A DNA stretch of 40,290 bases from Candidatus Nitrosopumilus sp. (GCA_021268355.1 JAJETY010000011.1:1-40290); one strand, 5' to 3'; shown: positions 7,993-16,141, counted from the stretch's first letter. Notes: generated from the letters alone by a model not told the origin. Made by a program: numbers and translations.

Positions 7993-8952
7993 ATGCAAGA
8001 GATTGCCATTATTCTTAGTTCATTAGCCGGTGTTGCTACAGCTGCCGCTGTAAGAAAAATGCCAAGAGACAAAAATCAACTATTAAGTCTTGGAGCTAGT
8101 TCGCACATCAAGAGTCAAATTAACTCATTAAAAATTGAAAAAGATATCTTAACCAAAACAATATCAAGACTATATCAAGCAGATTCTGAATTTTCAAAAA
8201 TTCAAAAAGACAAATTGTTATTAAAATACCAACATCAATTAGGCATTGTTTTAGCAAAATTGGAAAAACTTGAACAAGCAAGCAAACATCCAGACTTGGG
8301 TCCTGTTGGAGATGGTTTGATAACATTAATGGATCAAAAATTATCAAAACTTGATGATAGATTATATGAATTGTCATCAAGAATGGCAACTAGAAAAGTT
8401 GAAACACCAGAAATACAAGAACCAGAAATAAAAAAAGAAATAAAACAATCCAAGTCATTTAAGAGCACATTTAATTTTGAAAAACCAAAAGAAACAGAAC
8501 CTATAACAATTCCTGCAACAAAATCACGACAATCATTTGAATTAACTACTCTAACAAACATTCCAAGAAAAGAACCAAAATTCCCATTATTTGAGAAAGA
8601 AGAAAAAATAATCCCAAAGCCAATGCCACAGCCAAAAATAATTCAAACCGAATTAATTAAACCAAAAGAAGAAATTGTTGAAGAGATAATTCAAGCAAAA
8701 CCAAAAGTTGAGGATAGAATTGAAATAATTCAAGAAGATGCATTAATTCCTGAGCCTAAACCTGAGCCAAGACCAGACATTAAAAAAGAAGTTGCAAGAA
8801 TTACAGAACATAAAGCACTTCCAGAACCACAAATACAAAAAATAGAACCAACATCAGACGAAGATGTTGATGATGACATGGATGATTTAGATAAAATCAA
8901 AGGAGACATCATGAAAGTTCTATCAAAGCTTGACCAAGCAGAGGTAGAGTGA
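7993..8952 (+). CDS. Coiled-coil protein of unknown function
   Basis: I do not recognise this 319-residue protein. Residues 3-19 are hydrophobic (IAIILSSLAGVATAAAV), either a signal anchor or a buried helix. Residues about 40-130 look helical and coiled-coil (KIEKDILTKTISRLYQ onward). Residues about 133-285 are low-complexity and rich in Lys, Glu and Pro, with repeated EPKPEP-like patches. The end is a short acidic helix, DDDMDDLDKIKG onward. It starts at the base after the L37e stop and ends at the base before rpiA, so it is embedded in a translation and sugar-phosphate operon. A membrane-tethered scaffold is possible but unproven. Confidence 0.75.
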   Translation: MQEIAIILSSLAGVATAAAVRKMPRDKNQLLSLGASSHIKSQINSLKIEKDILTKTISRLYQADSEFSKIQKDKLLLKYQHQLGIVLAKLEKLEQASKHPDLGPVGDGLITLMDQKLSKLDDRLYELSSRMATRKVETPEIQEPEIKKEIKQSKSFKSTFNFEKPKETEPITIPATKSRQSFELTTLTNIPRKEPKFPLFEKEEKIIPKPMPQPKIIQTELIKPKEEIVEEIIQAKPKVEDRIEIIQEDALIPEPKPEPRPDIKKEVARITEHKALPEPQIQKIEPTSDEDVDDDMDDLDKIKGDIMKVLSKLDQAEVE

Positions 8953-9627
8953 TTGTCTTTCGATGATGCCATATCGGCATTATCAAATGATGCATTAAAG
9001 TTTGTAAAAGATGAACAAGTAATTGGTTTAGGTAGTGGTAGGGCAGCTACAGAACTTGTAAAATCACTTGGTAAATTAATCAAACAAAAAAATTACAACA
9101 TTAAAGGAGTTCCAACATCTTTACAAATTAAATTAATTGCAGAAAAAGTTGGAATTCCATTAGTCGAAGCTGATCAAGTAGAGAATATCGACATCGTATT
9201 TGATGGTGCAGATCAAATTGATTCTCAAAAATTTGTTATCAAAGGTGGAGGCGGAGCTCTACTCAGAGAAAATATTCTATTTAATCTTGCAAAGAAAGTT
9301 GTGGTAATGGCAGACAAAACAAAATTTGTTAAAAATTTTACAAGAACTGTTCCAGTTGAAGTACACCCACTTGCTAGAAATTATGTTCCAATGAGTATAA
9401 AAAAAATAGGAGGAATAGCAAGATTACGTTCGCTAGATAAAGGATATCCATTTTTTACAGAGAATGGAAACATAATACTAGATTGCGATTTTGGAACAAT
9501 AAAAAATCCAAAAACATTGACCCAAAAAATTAAGGGGACAACAGGTGTTTTAGAATCTGGAATTTTTCTTAGAAAACCAGATGTAATCTATAGAGCAAAA
9601 AATGGTGGAAAATTCGATATTTTATAG
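8953..9627 (+). CDS. rpiA: Ribose-5-phosphate isomerase A
   Basis: The enzyme interconverts ribose 5-phosphate and ribulose 5-phosphate. The 224-residue product shows the phosphate loop GLGSGRAATELV, the active-site stretch VFDGADQIDSQKFVIKGGGG with the catalytic acid residues, and KGGGGALLRE. The start is TTG at 8953, directly after the TGA of the coiled-coil gene. In organisms lacking an oxidative pentose phosphate route, RpiA supplies ribose phosphate for nucleotides. Confidence 0.95.
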   Translation: MSFDDAISALSNDALKFVKDEQVIGLGSGRAATELVKSLGKLIKQKNYNIKGVPTSLQIKLIAEKVGIPLVEADQVENIDIVFDGADQIDSQKFVIKGGGGALLRENILFNLAKKVVVMADKTKFVKNFTRTVPVEVHPLARNYVPMSIKKIGGIARLRSLDKGYPFFTENGNIILDCDFGTIKNPKTLTQKIKGTTGVLESGIFLRKPDVIYRAKNGGKFDIL

Positions 9628-9637
9628 CTAAAAAGAA

Positions 9638-10708
9638 CTAAGAAACAAACTGAAATCTATCTTCTTTATATCCGTCTTGTAATTTTCCTTCAATTGGAAT
9701 ATTATTGCCGCAAAACTTGCAACAATTATTTTTGTCTAAATTCCATTCCCTAATACTGAATCCATAGCGATTTACGACAATTTTATTGCATTCGGAACAA
9801 TACGTATGCTCCCATTTGTGTCCAGGAACATTTCCTAAATAGACATACTTGAGTCCTACTTCTTTTGCAATCTGATAATGTTTTTCCAATGTTTCTAAAG
9901 GAGTACTTGGATATTCCATCATTTTATAATCAGGATGAAATCTTAGAAAATGAATTGGCATTTCTGGTCCAAATTCATTTAGAATGAATTTGGAAAGCTT
10001 TTTTGCATGTTCTAAATCATCTCCAACATCAGGTACTATTAGATCTGTTATTTCGACATGAATGTTGGTTTTATCTCGAATTTCCAATAGAGTATCAAAT
10101 ATAGGTTGAGGATCTGGAACTCCAATGAATTTTCTTGTAAATTCTTTTTCAGCACTTCCTTTGAAATCAACTGTTATACCATCAAGAAATTGATCCATCA
10201 TAGAAACTGATTGAGGTGTATCGTATCCATTTGAAACAAAAACATTAAACAATCCCTTTTTTCTTGCAGCAATTCCGCAATCTTTTGCAAATTCTATAAA
10301 GATTGATGGTTCGTTGTATGTGTATGCAATTCCATGTGCTCCGTATTTGATTGCGGTGTTGACAACTTCATCAGGAGTCATATCAATACCTTGAACGTCT
10401 CGTCTTTGACTAATGTCTGAATTTTGACAATATCTACAAAGCCAATTACATCCTGTTGTGGCAATGGAGAAAACTTTGCTACCAGGTTTATAGTGGATTA
10501 ATGGTTTTTTTTCAATTGGATCAACGTGTCCAGAAATTACTTTTCCATAGGCATAAAGTTGTAATTTTCCATTTTCATTTCCACGGATTCCACATAAACC
10601 AATTTGCCCCTTTCCAACTTCACAATATCTGGCACATGCCGTACACTTGACTTTATCATTTGAAAGTTTTTCATACAATTCAGCTTCTTTGCCGATAATA
10701 GTAGTCAT
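9638..10708 (-). CDS. amrS: AmmeMemoRadiSam system radical SAM enzyme
   Basis: The 356-residue radical SAM protein carries CNWLCRYC (C87, C91, C94) for the [4Fe-4S] cluster. An N-terminal Cys motif is at C22, C25, C29 and C39 (CTACARYCEVGKGQIGLC) and a C-terminal zinc-like module has CSEC and CKFC. This architecture is that of the radical SAM member of the AmmeMemoRadiSam system. The gene is divergent from the AMMECR1 gene with a 33-base spacer, and Memo follows that gene, so all three members are together. The reaction of the system is not established as far as I know. Confidence 0.92.
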   Translation of the reverse strand: MTTIIGKEAELYEKLSNDKVKCTACARYCEVGKGQIGLCGIRGNENGKLQLYAYGKVISGHVDPIEKKPLIHYKPGSKVFSIATTGCNWLCRYCQNSDISQRRDVQGIDMTPDEVVNTAIKYGAHGIAYTYNEPSIFIEFAKDCGIAARKKGLFNVFVSNGYDTPQSVSMMDQFLDGITVDFKGSAEKEFTRKFIGVPDPQPIFDTLLEIRDKTNIHVEITDLIVPDVGDDLEHAKKLSKFILNEFGPEMPIHFLRFHPDYKMMEYPSTPLETLEKHYQIAKEVGLKYVYLGNVPGHKWEHTYCSECNKIVVNRYGFSIREWNLDKNNCCKFCGNNIPIEGKLQDGYKEDRFQFVS

Positions 10709-10741
10709 GTTTTTTATGCCAATTTTACGTATTTAACGAGT

Positions 10742-11359
10742 ATGGGAAATTTTCAATTTTCAGATTCAGATGGAATACAATTAGTTAAGATGGCAAGAAA
10801 AGCTGTAACCAAATTTTTAAAAAATAATTTAAAAATTTTGGATTCTGAATTTGATTCTAAATTTAATTTTAGTGCAGGAGTTTTTGTTACAATTAACAAA
10901 GAAGAGGATCTAAGAGGATGTATAGGATATCCAACTCCAGTAAAGAAGTTATCTGAAGGACTCGTTGACGCAGCTATTTCAGCTGCTACAAGGGATCCAA
11001 GATTTCCTCCGGTAACATCTGACGAATTAGATAAAATAACATTTGAAGTGACTTTACTTACACCTCCTGTAGAGATCAAAGTGAGAGAATATTCTGAATA
11101 TCTATCAGAAATCAAAGTTGGAAGGGATGGACTTATTGTAGAAAATGGTTTTTCCTCAGGATTGTTATTGCCTCAAGTTCCCATAGAATATGGATGGAAC
11201 GAAAAAGAATTCTTAGAATACACATGTCAAAAAGCTGGATTAAACAGAGATGCATGGAAAGAAAAATCAACAGTAGTTTCAAAATTTAAAGGTGTTATTT
11301 TCAAAGAAAAAACTCCAAATGGAGAAATTATTAGAGAATCAACTAATGTTCTTTTATAA
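10742..11359 (+). CDS. amrA: AmmeMemoRadiSam system protein A (AMMECR1)
   Basis: This AMMECR1-domain protein of 205 residues has the hallmark RGCIG at 58-62 (LRGCIGYPTPVKKL) and the AAISAATRDPRFPPV segment that follows. The invariant Cys and surrounding cleft are thought to form an active or binding site, but no reaction is established. It starts at ATG 10742, divergent from the radical SAM gene, and lies 20 bases before the Memo gene. Its human homologue is AMMECR1. Confidence 0.93.
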   Translation: MGNFQFSDSDGIQLVKMARKAVTKFLKNNLKILDSEFDSKFNFSAGVFVTINKEEDLRGCIGYPTPVKKLSEGLVDAAISAATRDPRFPPVTSDELDKITFEVTLLTPPVEIKVREYSEYLSEIKVGRDGLIVENGFSSGLLLPQVPIEYGWNEKEFLEYTCQKAGLNRDAWKEKSTVVSKFKGVIFKEKTPNGEIIRESTNVLL

Positions 11360-11379
11360 AATAAAATTTTAGATGCAAT

Positions 11380-12207
11380 ATGATTAGAAAACCAGTTGTT
11401 GCAGGGCAATTTTATCCAGAAACAAAAGAAGAACTTGAAGATATCATACAGACCTGCATTCAACACAAGTACGGACCAGGAAATCAAACACAAGAAGATG
11501 AGAGAATATTTGGAATTATTTCACCTCATGCTGGTTATGTTTACTCTGGTCCTACTGCATGCCATTCTTACAAAGCAATTTCATCAAAGAATCCGGAATT
11601 AGTAATTATTCTTGGACCCAATCACTTTGGAGTTGGAAAAGATGTTGCAACAATGGTTGACACTCAATGGGAAACACCTCTGGGATTAGTAGATGTAGAT
11701 TCAGAGGCAGCTAGAGAAATATCGAGAATTTCAGAGTACATAGAGATTGATGAATTTTCTCATTCAAGGGATCATAGCCTGGAAGTTCAAATTCCTATGC
11801 TTCAATCAATCTTATCTCAAAAATTCAAGATTCTTCCAATAATTTTACTTGATCAAAGCTTGGAAATGGCCAAAGATGTTGGAAATGCGGTAGCTCAAAT
11901 TGCAAAATCAAGAAACACAATCATCATTGCATCTTCTGACTTTACACATTATGAAGAAAATTCTTTTGCACATTCTCAAGATAGAGCATTGATGGAACCA
12001 ATATTAGAAATGAATATAGAGAAATTTTACAATGTTTTAATGGAGAAAAGAATTACTGCATGCGGTTATGGAGCTATGGCATCAGTTATGATAGCATGTA
12101 AAAAGCTTGGTGCGGTTAAAGGAGAATTACTTAGTTACACAACAAGTGGAGATGTAATGGGTGATACATCATCTGTTGTAGGATATGGCGCCATAAAATT
12201 TATTTAA
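11380..12207 (+). CDS. amrB: AmmeMemoRadiSam system protein B (Memo)
   Basis: This 275-residue member of the Memo family has a fold related to extradiol dioxygenases. The conserved histidines are visible at H50 (ISPHAGYVYSGP) and H82 (LGPNHFG), and the Cys in TACGYGAMAS near residue 227 corresponds to the third conserved residue. DFTHYEE is also typical. It follows the AMMECR1 gene by 20 bases and is likely co-transcribed with it. Whether it is a metal-dependent enzyme or a binding protein is unsettled. Confidence 0.93.
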   Translation: MIRKPVVAGQFYPETKEELEDIIQTCIQHKYGPGNQTQEDERIFGIISPHAGYVYSGPTACHSYKAISSKNPELVIILGPNHFGVGKDVATMVDTQWETPLGLVDVDSEAAREISRISEYIEIDEFSHSRDHSLEVQIPMLQSILSQKFKILPIILLDQSLEMAKDVGNAVAQIAKSRNTIIIASSDFTHYEENSFAHSQDRALMEPILEMNIEKFYNVLMEKRITACGYGAMASVMIACKKLGAVKGELLSYTTSGDVMGDTSSVVGYGAIKFI

Positions 12208-12212
12208 AAAAA

Positions 12213-13607
12213 TTATACAGATATTATTCTTGGAACGAGTTTTCCATGACCAAGTTTTCCAGTAACTTCAAAATCTTCAGCAATTAATTTTCCTCTTACA
12301 ATTGTTTTAACAGGCCAGCCTTTCAAATTTCTTCCTTCATAGACAATATAATCTGAAAACCCACCAAATAATTCGGAAGTTACTTTCTTTTCTTTTTTCA
12401 AGTCTATCATAGTTACATCAGCATCAGAATTCTTTTCAAGAGTTCCCTTTTGAGGGTACATACCAAAGATTTTGGCAGCATTTTGACTCGTAAATCGGAC
12501 AAATTGCTCTAATGTGATTTTGTTCTGATTAACACCATCGTTGAGTACAATAGGAAGGACTGTTCCGATTCCCGGAAATCCAGCTAATGCAGACCATACA
12601 TCATCTCCACCCAATTTGAGTTTGAGTTGATTTGCAACATGATCAGTTCCAATGGTATCAATTTGATTTGAAGATAGTGCATCCCATACTGCTTTTTTAT
12701 CATTCTCAGTTCGTATTGGAGGCATTACTTTTGCAAGATATCCATCTTGTTTTTCATAAGATAAAGTCAAGTAATGAGGGCATGTTTCAACATAGATTTT
12801 TGTTCCAAGTTTTTTTTCTTCTTGAATTTGCTTCAAAGCTTTATCAGAACCAATATGGACGAAGTAGATCACACAGTTGTAATCACGTCCAAATTTTGAA
12901 ACAGTTTTGATTGCTTTTGCTTCAAATTCAGGTGAACGACTTTCAGACCATGCAGACAATCCATCTTGTTTTTTTTCTCTCGCAGTTTGAATTCCACATC
13001 CGCAGGATTCATAATCTTCAGCATGAACTAAAACAGGACATCCAAGTGATGCTGCAGTTTTTACTGTTTGTTCTACTATCTCATTAGTTACATCTACATT
13101 TGCCGCTATAAGCTTAGAAGAGTTTGGAGGCATATCCATGTAAACGTGGCCAATTTCACCTCCAAGATTCATGTATATTTTGAAAGATGTGATTCCTTTT
13201 TCAACACAAAAATTCATTTCGTTAATTTGTTGATGAGTGAAAACAGATGCATGTATTGCATAATCAACATAATGATTTTTGGAGGCAGCATCTAGTTGAG
13301 CTTGTAATGAATAAGAAAATGGATCACCTAGTCTAAGCATCCTCATCATGGTTGTTATCCCACCAATAGCTGCAGCGTGTGATTCTGTCTTTGCTGCTTC
13401 ATCTATAGGTGAATACACACCATAATGAACATGAGTGTCAATAGGGCCTGGAACAGAAATCAATCCATTTCCATTTATTTTATTATCACAGGCAGGAACA
13501 TCATTTGTTAAACCAACAACTTTGCCCTCATCTATTATGATGTTTTTATCTACCATTCCTTGGGGCAGAATAACGTGTGAATCAACAATTACTGTATCAT
13601 ACGTCAT
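12213..13607 (-). CDS. Cyclic amidohydrolase (dihydroorotase/hydantoinase family)
   Basis: The protein is a 464-residue binuclear metal amidohydrolase. The ligands can be placed: H59 and H61 in DTHVHYG, the carbamylated lysine K143 in SFKIYMN, H195 in LVHAED, H251 in FVHIGS and D322 in IGTDHV. The substrate could be dihydroorotate, dihydropyrimidine, hydantoin or allantoin. Classical dihydroorotases read HVHLREPG and use that Arg to bind the substrate carboxylate; here the segment is HVHYGVYSP with no Arg. Length and motifs therefore favour a dihydropyrimidinase, hydantoinase or allantoinase-type enzyme, although automatic annotation would probably say dihydroorotase. It converges on the Memo gene with a 5-base gap. 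Confidence 0.82.
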   Translation of the reverse strand: MTYDTVIVDSHVILPQGMVDKNIIIDEGKVVGLTNDVPACDNKINGNGLISVPGPIDTHVHYGVYSPIDEAAKTESHAAAIGGITTMMRMLRLGDPFSYSLQAQLDAASKNHYVDYAIHASVFTHQQINEMNFCVEKGITSFKIYMNLGGEIGHVYMDMPPNSSKLIAANVDVTNEIVEQTVKTAASLGCPVLVHAEDYESCGCGIQTAREKKQDGLSAWSESRSPEFEAKAIKTVSKFGRDYNCVIYFVHIGSDKALKQIQEEKKLGTKIYVETCPHYLTLSYEKQDGYLAKVMPPIRTENDKKAVWDALSSNQIDTIGTDHVANQLKLKLGGDDVWSALAGFPGIGTVLPIVLNDGVNQNKITLEQFVRFTSQNAAKIFGMYPQKGTLEKNSDADVTMIDLKKEKKVTSELFGGFSDYIVYEGRNLKGWPVKTIVRGKLIAEDFEVTGKLGHGKLVPRIISV

Positions 13608-13660
13608 CTGAAAATTTTATTGGTTGGAGTCTATTATGCGTTGAGATAGTCAATCTTTTC

Positions 13661-13670
13661 AAATATATTG
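13661..13670 (+). promoter_or_regulatory. TATA-like element upstream of Cys-rich gene
   Basis: AAATATATTG lies 31-40 bases before ATG 13701, the right distance for a short-leader archaeal transcript. It also argues against the in-frame TTG at 13668, which would lie inside the box. Confidence 0.5.
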
Positions 13671-13700
13671 ATTCAAAAACTAGCAAACCACAATAAGGAC

Positions 13701-13964
13701 ATGACAGAAGATGTATGTGATTTTTGTAAAGGAGTTGGTTCTAGTGGTTCCAATGTATGTGTTTATTGTAATGGAACTGGAGAGTGGAACCAAGCTGCAC
13801 AAGCATATGTAAAAAATCACATCTGTCAATGTATTGTGATGGATAGGAAATTTTGCCCTGTTTGCAACAAACCCTGCCATCATGACACCTCACTAAATCC
13901 AAAACAAAAGATTGATCCAGGTTATGGTGGAATGTCAGAAAAAGAAGTTACCATAATGACATAG
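13701..13964 (+). CDS. Cys-rich DnaJ-type zinc-finger protein
   Basis: The 87-residue product has two CxxCxGxG elements, CDFCKGVG (C6, C9) and CVYCNGTG (C20, C23), the pattern of the DnaJ/HSP40 cysteine-rich domain. A second Cys cluster follows (CQC at 42-44, CPVC at 52-55, CH at 59-60), probably a second zinc site. There is no J domain. ATG 13701 is preferred over the upstream TTG because of the TATA box. It may act in protein folding or in assembly of another protein, but its function is not known. Confidence 0.75.
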   Translation: MTEDVCDFCKGVGSSGSNVCVYCNGTGEWNQAAQAYVKNHICQCIVMDRKFCPVCNKPCHHDTSLNPKQKIDPGYGGMSEKEVTIMT

Positions 13965-13967
13965 TTT

Positions 13968-14246
13968 TCAAGGGTTTATTTTTTCAACAAAGTATTTCCC
14001 GTCAGTAGTTCTACATTGTCTAGGATAAGATTCCATTACATCATTTCCTGCATATACACATTTTTCAAAACTATCAATAACAGAATTTTGTTTTTGAATC
14101 ATTTCAAAAATTGTGATTTTTGGCATTTCACAAGGAGTTGTAATACAGTTGAATGTATCAAATTCATCAATTAATGGAATAAATAATACTAGTAAAATCA
14201 AAATTGAAACAAAAAGTGGTATAGTTGTGACTACTTTTTTAAACAT
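13968..14246 (-). CDS. Small membrane-anchored protein with AGN-SYPRQC motif
   Basis: The 92-residue product has an N-terminal membrane helix (TIPLFVSILILLVLFIPL, about residues 8-25) and a short extracytoplasmic part with four cysteines. The C-terminal motif CVYAGNDVMESYPRQC followed by TTDGKYFVE recurs in many small archaeal and bacterial secreted proteins; I cannot name a function. The cysteines may form disulfides outside the cell. It converges on the DnaJ-type zinc-finger gene with a 3-base gap. Confidence 0.7.
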   Translation of the reverse strand: MFKKVVTTIPLFVSILILLVLFIPLIDEFDTFNCITTPCEMPKITIFEMIQKQNSVIDSFEKCVYAGNDVMESYPRQCRTTDGKYFVEKINP

Positions 14247-14384
14247 TCATTGTATTGAGTAGCACTACAAATATTGATTTTGATGTCTTATTTCAGACAA
14301 ATACAATATTAAGAAATTAGCAAAAAAGATTTAGCAAAAAGTGATTCTTTTTGACTGTGATTTTTAACAAAGACTTCGTAGTAG

Positions 14385-14492
14385 GATTTTCATTGAGTCA
14401 GAGACATCTCGCGGTGTTAGCTGGGGGCCCAAAGCTCACATAAACTAGTTAATGCATTACAGAGTCTCCTAAGTAAAGGAGACTGCTTTTTT
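14385..14492 (+). ncRNA. Candidate small RNA
   Basis: About 100 bases of unusually GC-rich sequence sit in an AT-rich gap. A TATA-like TTTTTAAC lies at 14361-14368, roughly 25 bases before the proposed start. A stem of GTG-(TT)-AGCT against AGCTCAC closes a G/C-rich loop at about 14414-14440. An 8-base-pair hairpin with a T tract ends the unit. It does not match tRNA, 5S, SRP or RNase P landmarks that I know. It could be an independent RNA or a leader of the zinc-ribbon gene 60 bases downstream. The start position is an estimate. Confidence 0.4.
14463..14492 (+). terminator. Intrinsic-type terminator hairpin
   Basis: AGTCTCCT pairs perfectly with AGGAGACT around a six-base loop (AAGTAA), giving eight base pairs at 14463-14484, followed by GC and a run of six T. 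This is the clearest terminator-like structure in the window. Confidence 0.6.
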
Positions 14493-14553
14493 CTCTGAAG
14501 AAACTAATTTTAGTCAACTTTTGATCCTAAAGTAATTAATATTACAAAATTAG

Positions 14554-15090
14554 ATGCAGAATATGTCATTCGGTGAAGTAGATACTCTAAACATGTTATT
14601 TGACAAACTACAAAGTTTGTTTGATGAGTCACAAAGTTACTATGAATCGTTCCTTGACACCAATAACATGTACAAAAGAGGTCAAATTAATGACAAAGAG
14701 TTCTTTGAAAAATTAGGAGATTATACGGTAGCATATTCAGCATTAGAATTTTTAGCAATCAAAGTAATTTTTGAATTAAAAAAATCAATAGGTTCAGGTT
14801 CTGGAAATACACAATCTCCAGGTTTGATGCCAGGAATGGGACAACCAGGAATGATGGCAGGAGGTATGCCACCAAGAGCAGGAACTGCACAAAATCCAGT
14901 AGGCGGAGGTCCACCTGGAATTGTATCTGCAAAACAGGCATTCAATGATGTTGGTACATTACCATCTCCAGATCCTGCACTAATGCCAAGAAGAACAATG
15001 CCACAAAGTAGTGGTAACGGATGTTCATCATGTGGTTCAGAATTAAGACCAAACGCGAAATTCTGTACAAAGTGCGGAAATAAAGTCTAA
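14554..15090 (+). CDS. Zinc-ribbon protein with helical head and Gly/Met/Pro linker
   Basis: In the 178-residue product, residues 1-80 are predicted helical (FDKLQSLFDESQSYYESFLD onward). Residues about 85-150 are a flexible linker rich in Gly, Met and Pro (LMPGMGQPGMMAGGMPP). The last 24 residues form a zinc ribbon, CSSCG and CTKCG around ELRPNAKF. A second possible start is ATG 14563. A similar C-terminal ribbon occurs in the next gene and in the protein at 16142. I do not recognise a function; the layout suggests an adaptor. Confidence 0.75.
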   Translation: MQNMSFGEVDTLNMLFDKLQSLFDESQSYYESFLDTNNMYKRGQINDKEFFEKLGDYTVAYSALEFLAIKVIFELKKSIGSGSGNTQSPGLMPGMGQPGMMAGGMPPRAGTAQNPVGGGPPGIVSAKQAFNDVGTLPSPDPALMPRRTMPQSSGNGCSSCGSELRPNAKFCTKCGNKV

Positions 15091-15104
15091 AATTAAAAAT
15101 TAGA

Positions 15105-15464
15105 TTATTCTTGAGTAGTTCCACATTCGGGACAAAACTTTGCTGTAGATGAAAGGCTATTGCCACATTCTGAACAAAACTTCCCATCAGTTTTTTGTTC
15201 AGTGTAAGCATTTCCCATCAATCCGGAACTTTTGACTGCGCCAGATGGGACATATTTTTCATCATCAATCAAAACAGGTTCAAAATCTTGTTCCGTGAGA
15301 AAAGTCATCATTCTTGGAATACCTTTTCCTTCATTATTTGGATCTGGGACAGAATCACCAAGCCAAAATGCAAATCTCATTAAAGTAAGTTCAGGAGTTG
15401 AAAAGGCCAAAGTATGTTTTGACATGTATTCTTGTGCTGCTTTCTTGCCATCAAATACTTCCAT
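15105..15464 (-). CDS. Zinc-ribbon protein (119 aa)
   Basis: The product carries a C-terminal zinc ribbon, CSECG then CPECG with SSTAKF between, on a 90-residue N-terminal domain that I do not recognise (KKAAQEYMSKHTLAFSTPEL onward). There is no signal peptide or membrane segment. The gene converges on the preceding zinc-ribbon gene with a 14-base gap, so two ribbon proteins of similar design face each other. tRNA-Ala lies 43 bases upstream of its start. Confidence 0.72.
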   Translation of the reverse strand: MEVFDGKKAAQEYMSKHTLAFSTPELTLMRFAFWLGDSVPDPNNEGKGIPRMMTFLTEQDFEPVLIDDEKYVPSGAVKSSGLMGNAYTEQKTDGKFCSECGNSLSSTAKFCPECGTTQE

Positions 15465-15507
15465 GAGAATAGTATTCTTTGTTTATGTATATTAGTTTCT
15501 GGAAAAG

Positions 15508-15579
15508 TGGACCGGGAGGGAATCGAACCCTCGACATCCTCGTTGCGAACGAGGCATTATACCCCTAAACCACCGGCCC
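15508..15579 (-). tRNA. tRNA-Ala (anticodon CGC)
   Basis: The acceptor stem GGGCCGG/CCGGTCC contains the G3-U70 wobble pair that identifies alanine tRNAs. The anticodon stem CCTCG/CGAGG carries the loop TTCGCAA, anticodon CGC. The T stem is GAGGG/CCCTC with loop TTCGATT and the discriminator is A. CCA is not encoded and no intron is visible. Confidence 0.96.
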
Positions 15580-15700
15580 TGAAACTATTCTAGATGTTGT
15601 TCTTTTATTCATTTATCAAATTTTTCTTTTTAAAAAAATACTGGAAATTTTTAGATAATGTTGAATAGGATGAAAAAATAAGAAAAACAATATTTGAGAA

Positions 15701-16027
15701 TTATGCTAGGGCTCTGTCAATCATATTTTTGTATGATTCTTTAGAAGCTGCGCCTACTTGTTGGCTAACTATCTCACCTTTGTTGAGTAGAATTAATGTC
15801 GGAATACTAAATACATTGTATTTTGATGCCAATTCATTAGCCTCATCAACATTAACCTTGACAAATTTTACTTTGCCATCATAGTCATTTGCAAGTTCTT
15901 CAACTACTGGACCAACCATTCTACATGGACCACACCACTCTGCCCAAAAGTCTACAAATACGGGGATGTCAGAATTTATTACATCTACTTCCCAGGATTT
16001 TGCATCTGAAATTTGTGTTATTCCCAT
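15701..16027 (-). CDS. trxA: Thioredoxin
   Basis: This 108-residue protein is a classical single-domain thioredoxin. The active site WCGPC lies at residues 31-35 in FVDFWAEWCGPCRM and the cis-proline is in FSIPTL. It reduces cytosolic disulfides, presumably with a thioredoxin reductase encoded elsewhere. The start is ATG at 16027. It is the second thioredoxin in the window; unlike the one at 950 it has no N-terminal extension. Confidence 0.95.
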   Translation of the reverse strand: MGITQISDAKSWEVDVINSDIPVFVDFWAEWCGPCRMVGPVVEELANDYDGKVKFVKVNVDEANELASKYNVFSIPTLILLNKGEIVSQQVGAASKESYKNMIDRALA

Positions 16028-16105
16028 TGTAATGTTAATTTGTTATTCATACCTAAAAATGTTCACCAGAATTAACACCGTATTTTTTGGGGCAAATTAA
16101 TTCTG

Positions 16106-16117
16106 ATATATACTTAA
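16106..16117 (+). promoter_or_regulatory. TATA box of PRC-barrel zinc protein gene
   Basis: ATATATACTTAA is centred about 30 bases before ATG 16142, which fits a leaderless or very short-leader transcript. It also argues against the in-frame ATG at 16118, which lies next to the box. Confidence 0.6.
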
Positions 16118-16141
16118 ATGACGTTTTTACAAATATCAGTT

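Larger units (their letters stand above)
14247..14553. other. Intergenic gap with candidate small RNA
   Basis: No open reading frame of note lies here. The left part is the AT-rich upstream region of the minus-strand membrane protein gene. The middle holds a candidate RNA ending at a strong hairpin and T tract (separate entries). The right part, from about 14493, is the AT-rich upstream region of the zinc-ribbon gene that starts at 14554. Confidence 0.6.

Noticed and set aside
8120-9083. Long antisense frames opposite the coiled-coil gene
   Set aside because: They mirror the Lys/Glu/Pro-biased codons of the plus-strand gene and have no motifs of their own.
14401-14460. SRP or RNase P RNA in the gap at 14247-14553
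   Set aside because: Too short, and the universal SRP tetraloop region and RNase P core motifs are absent.
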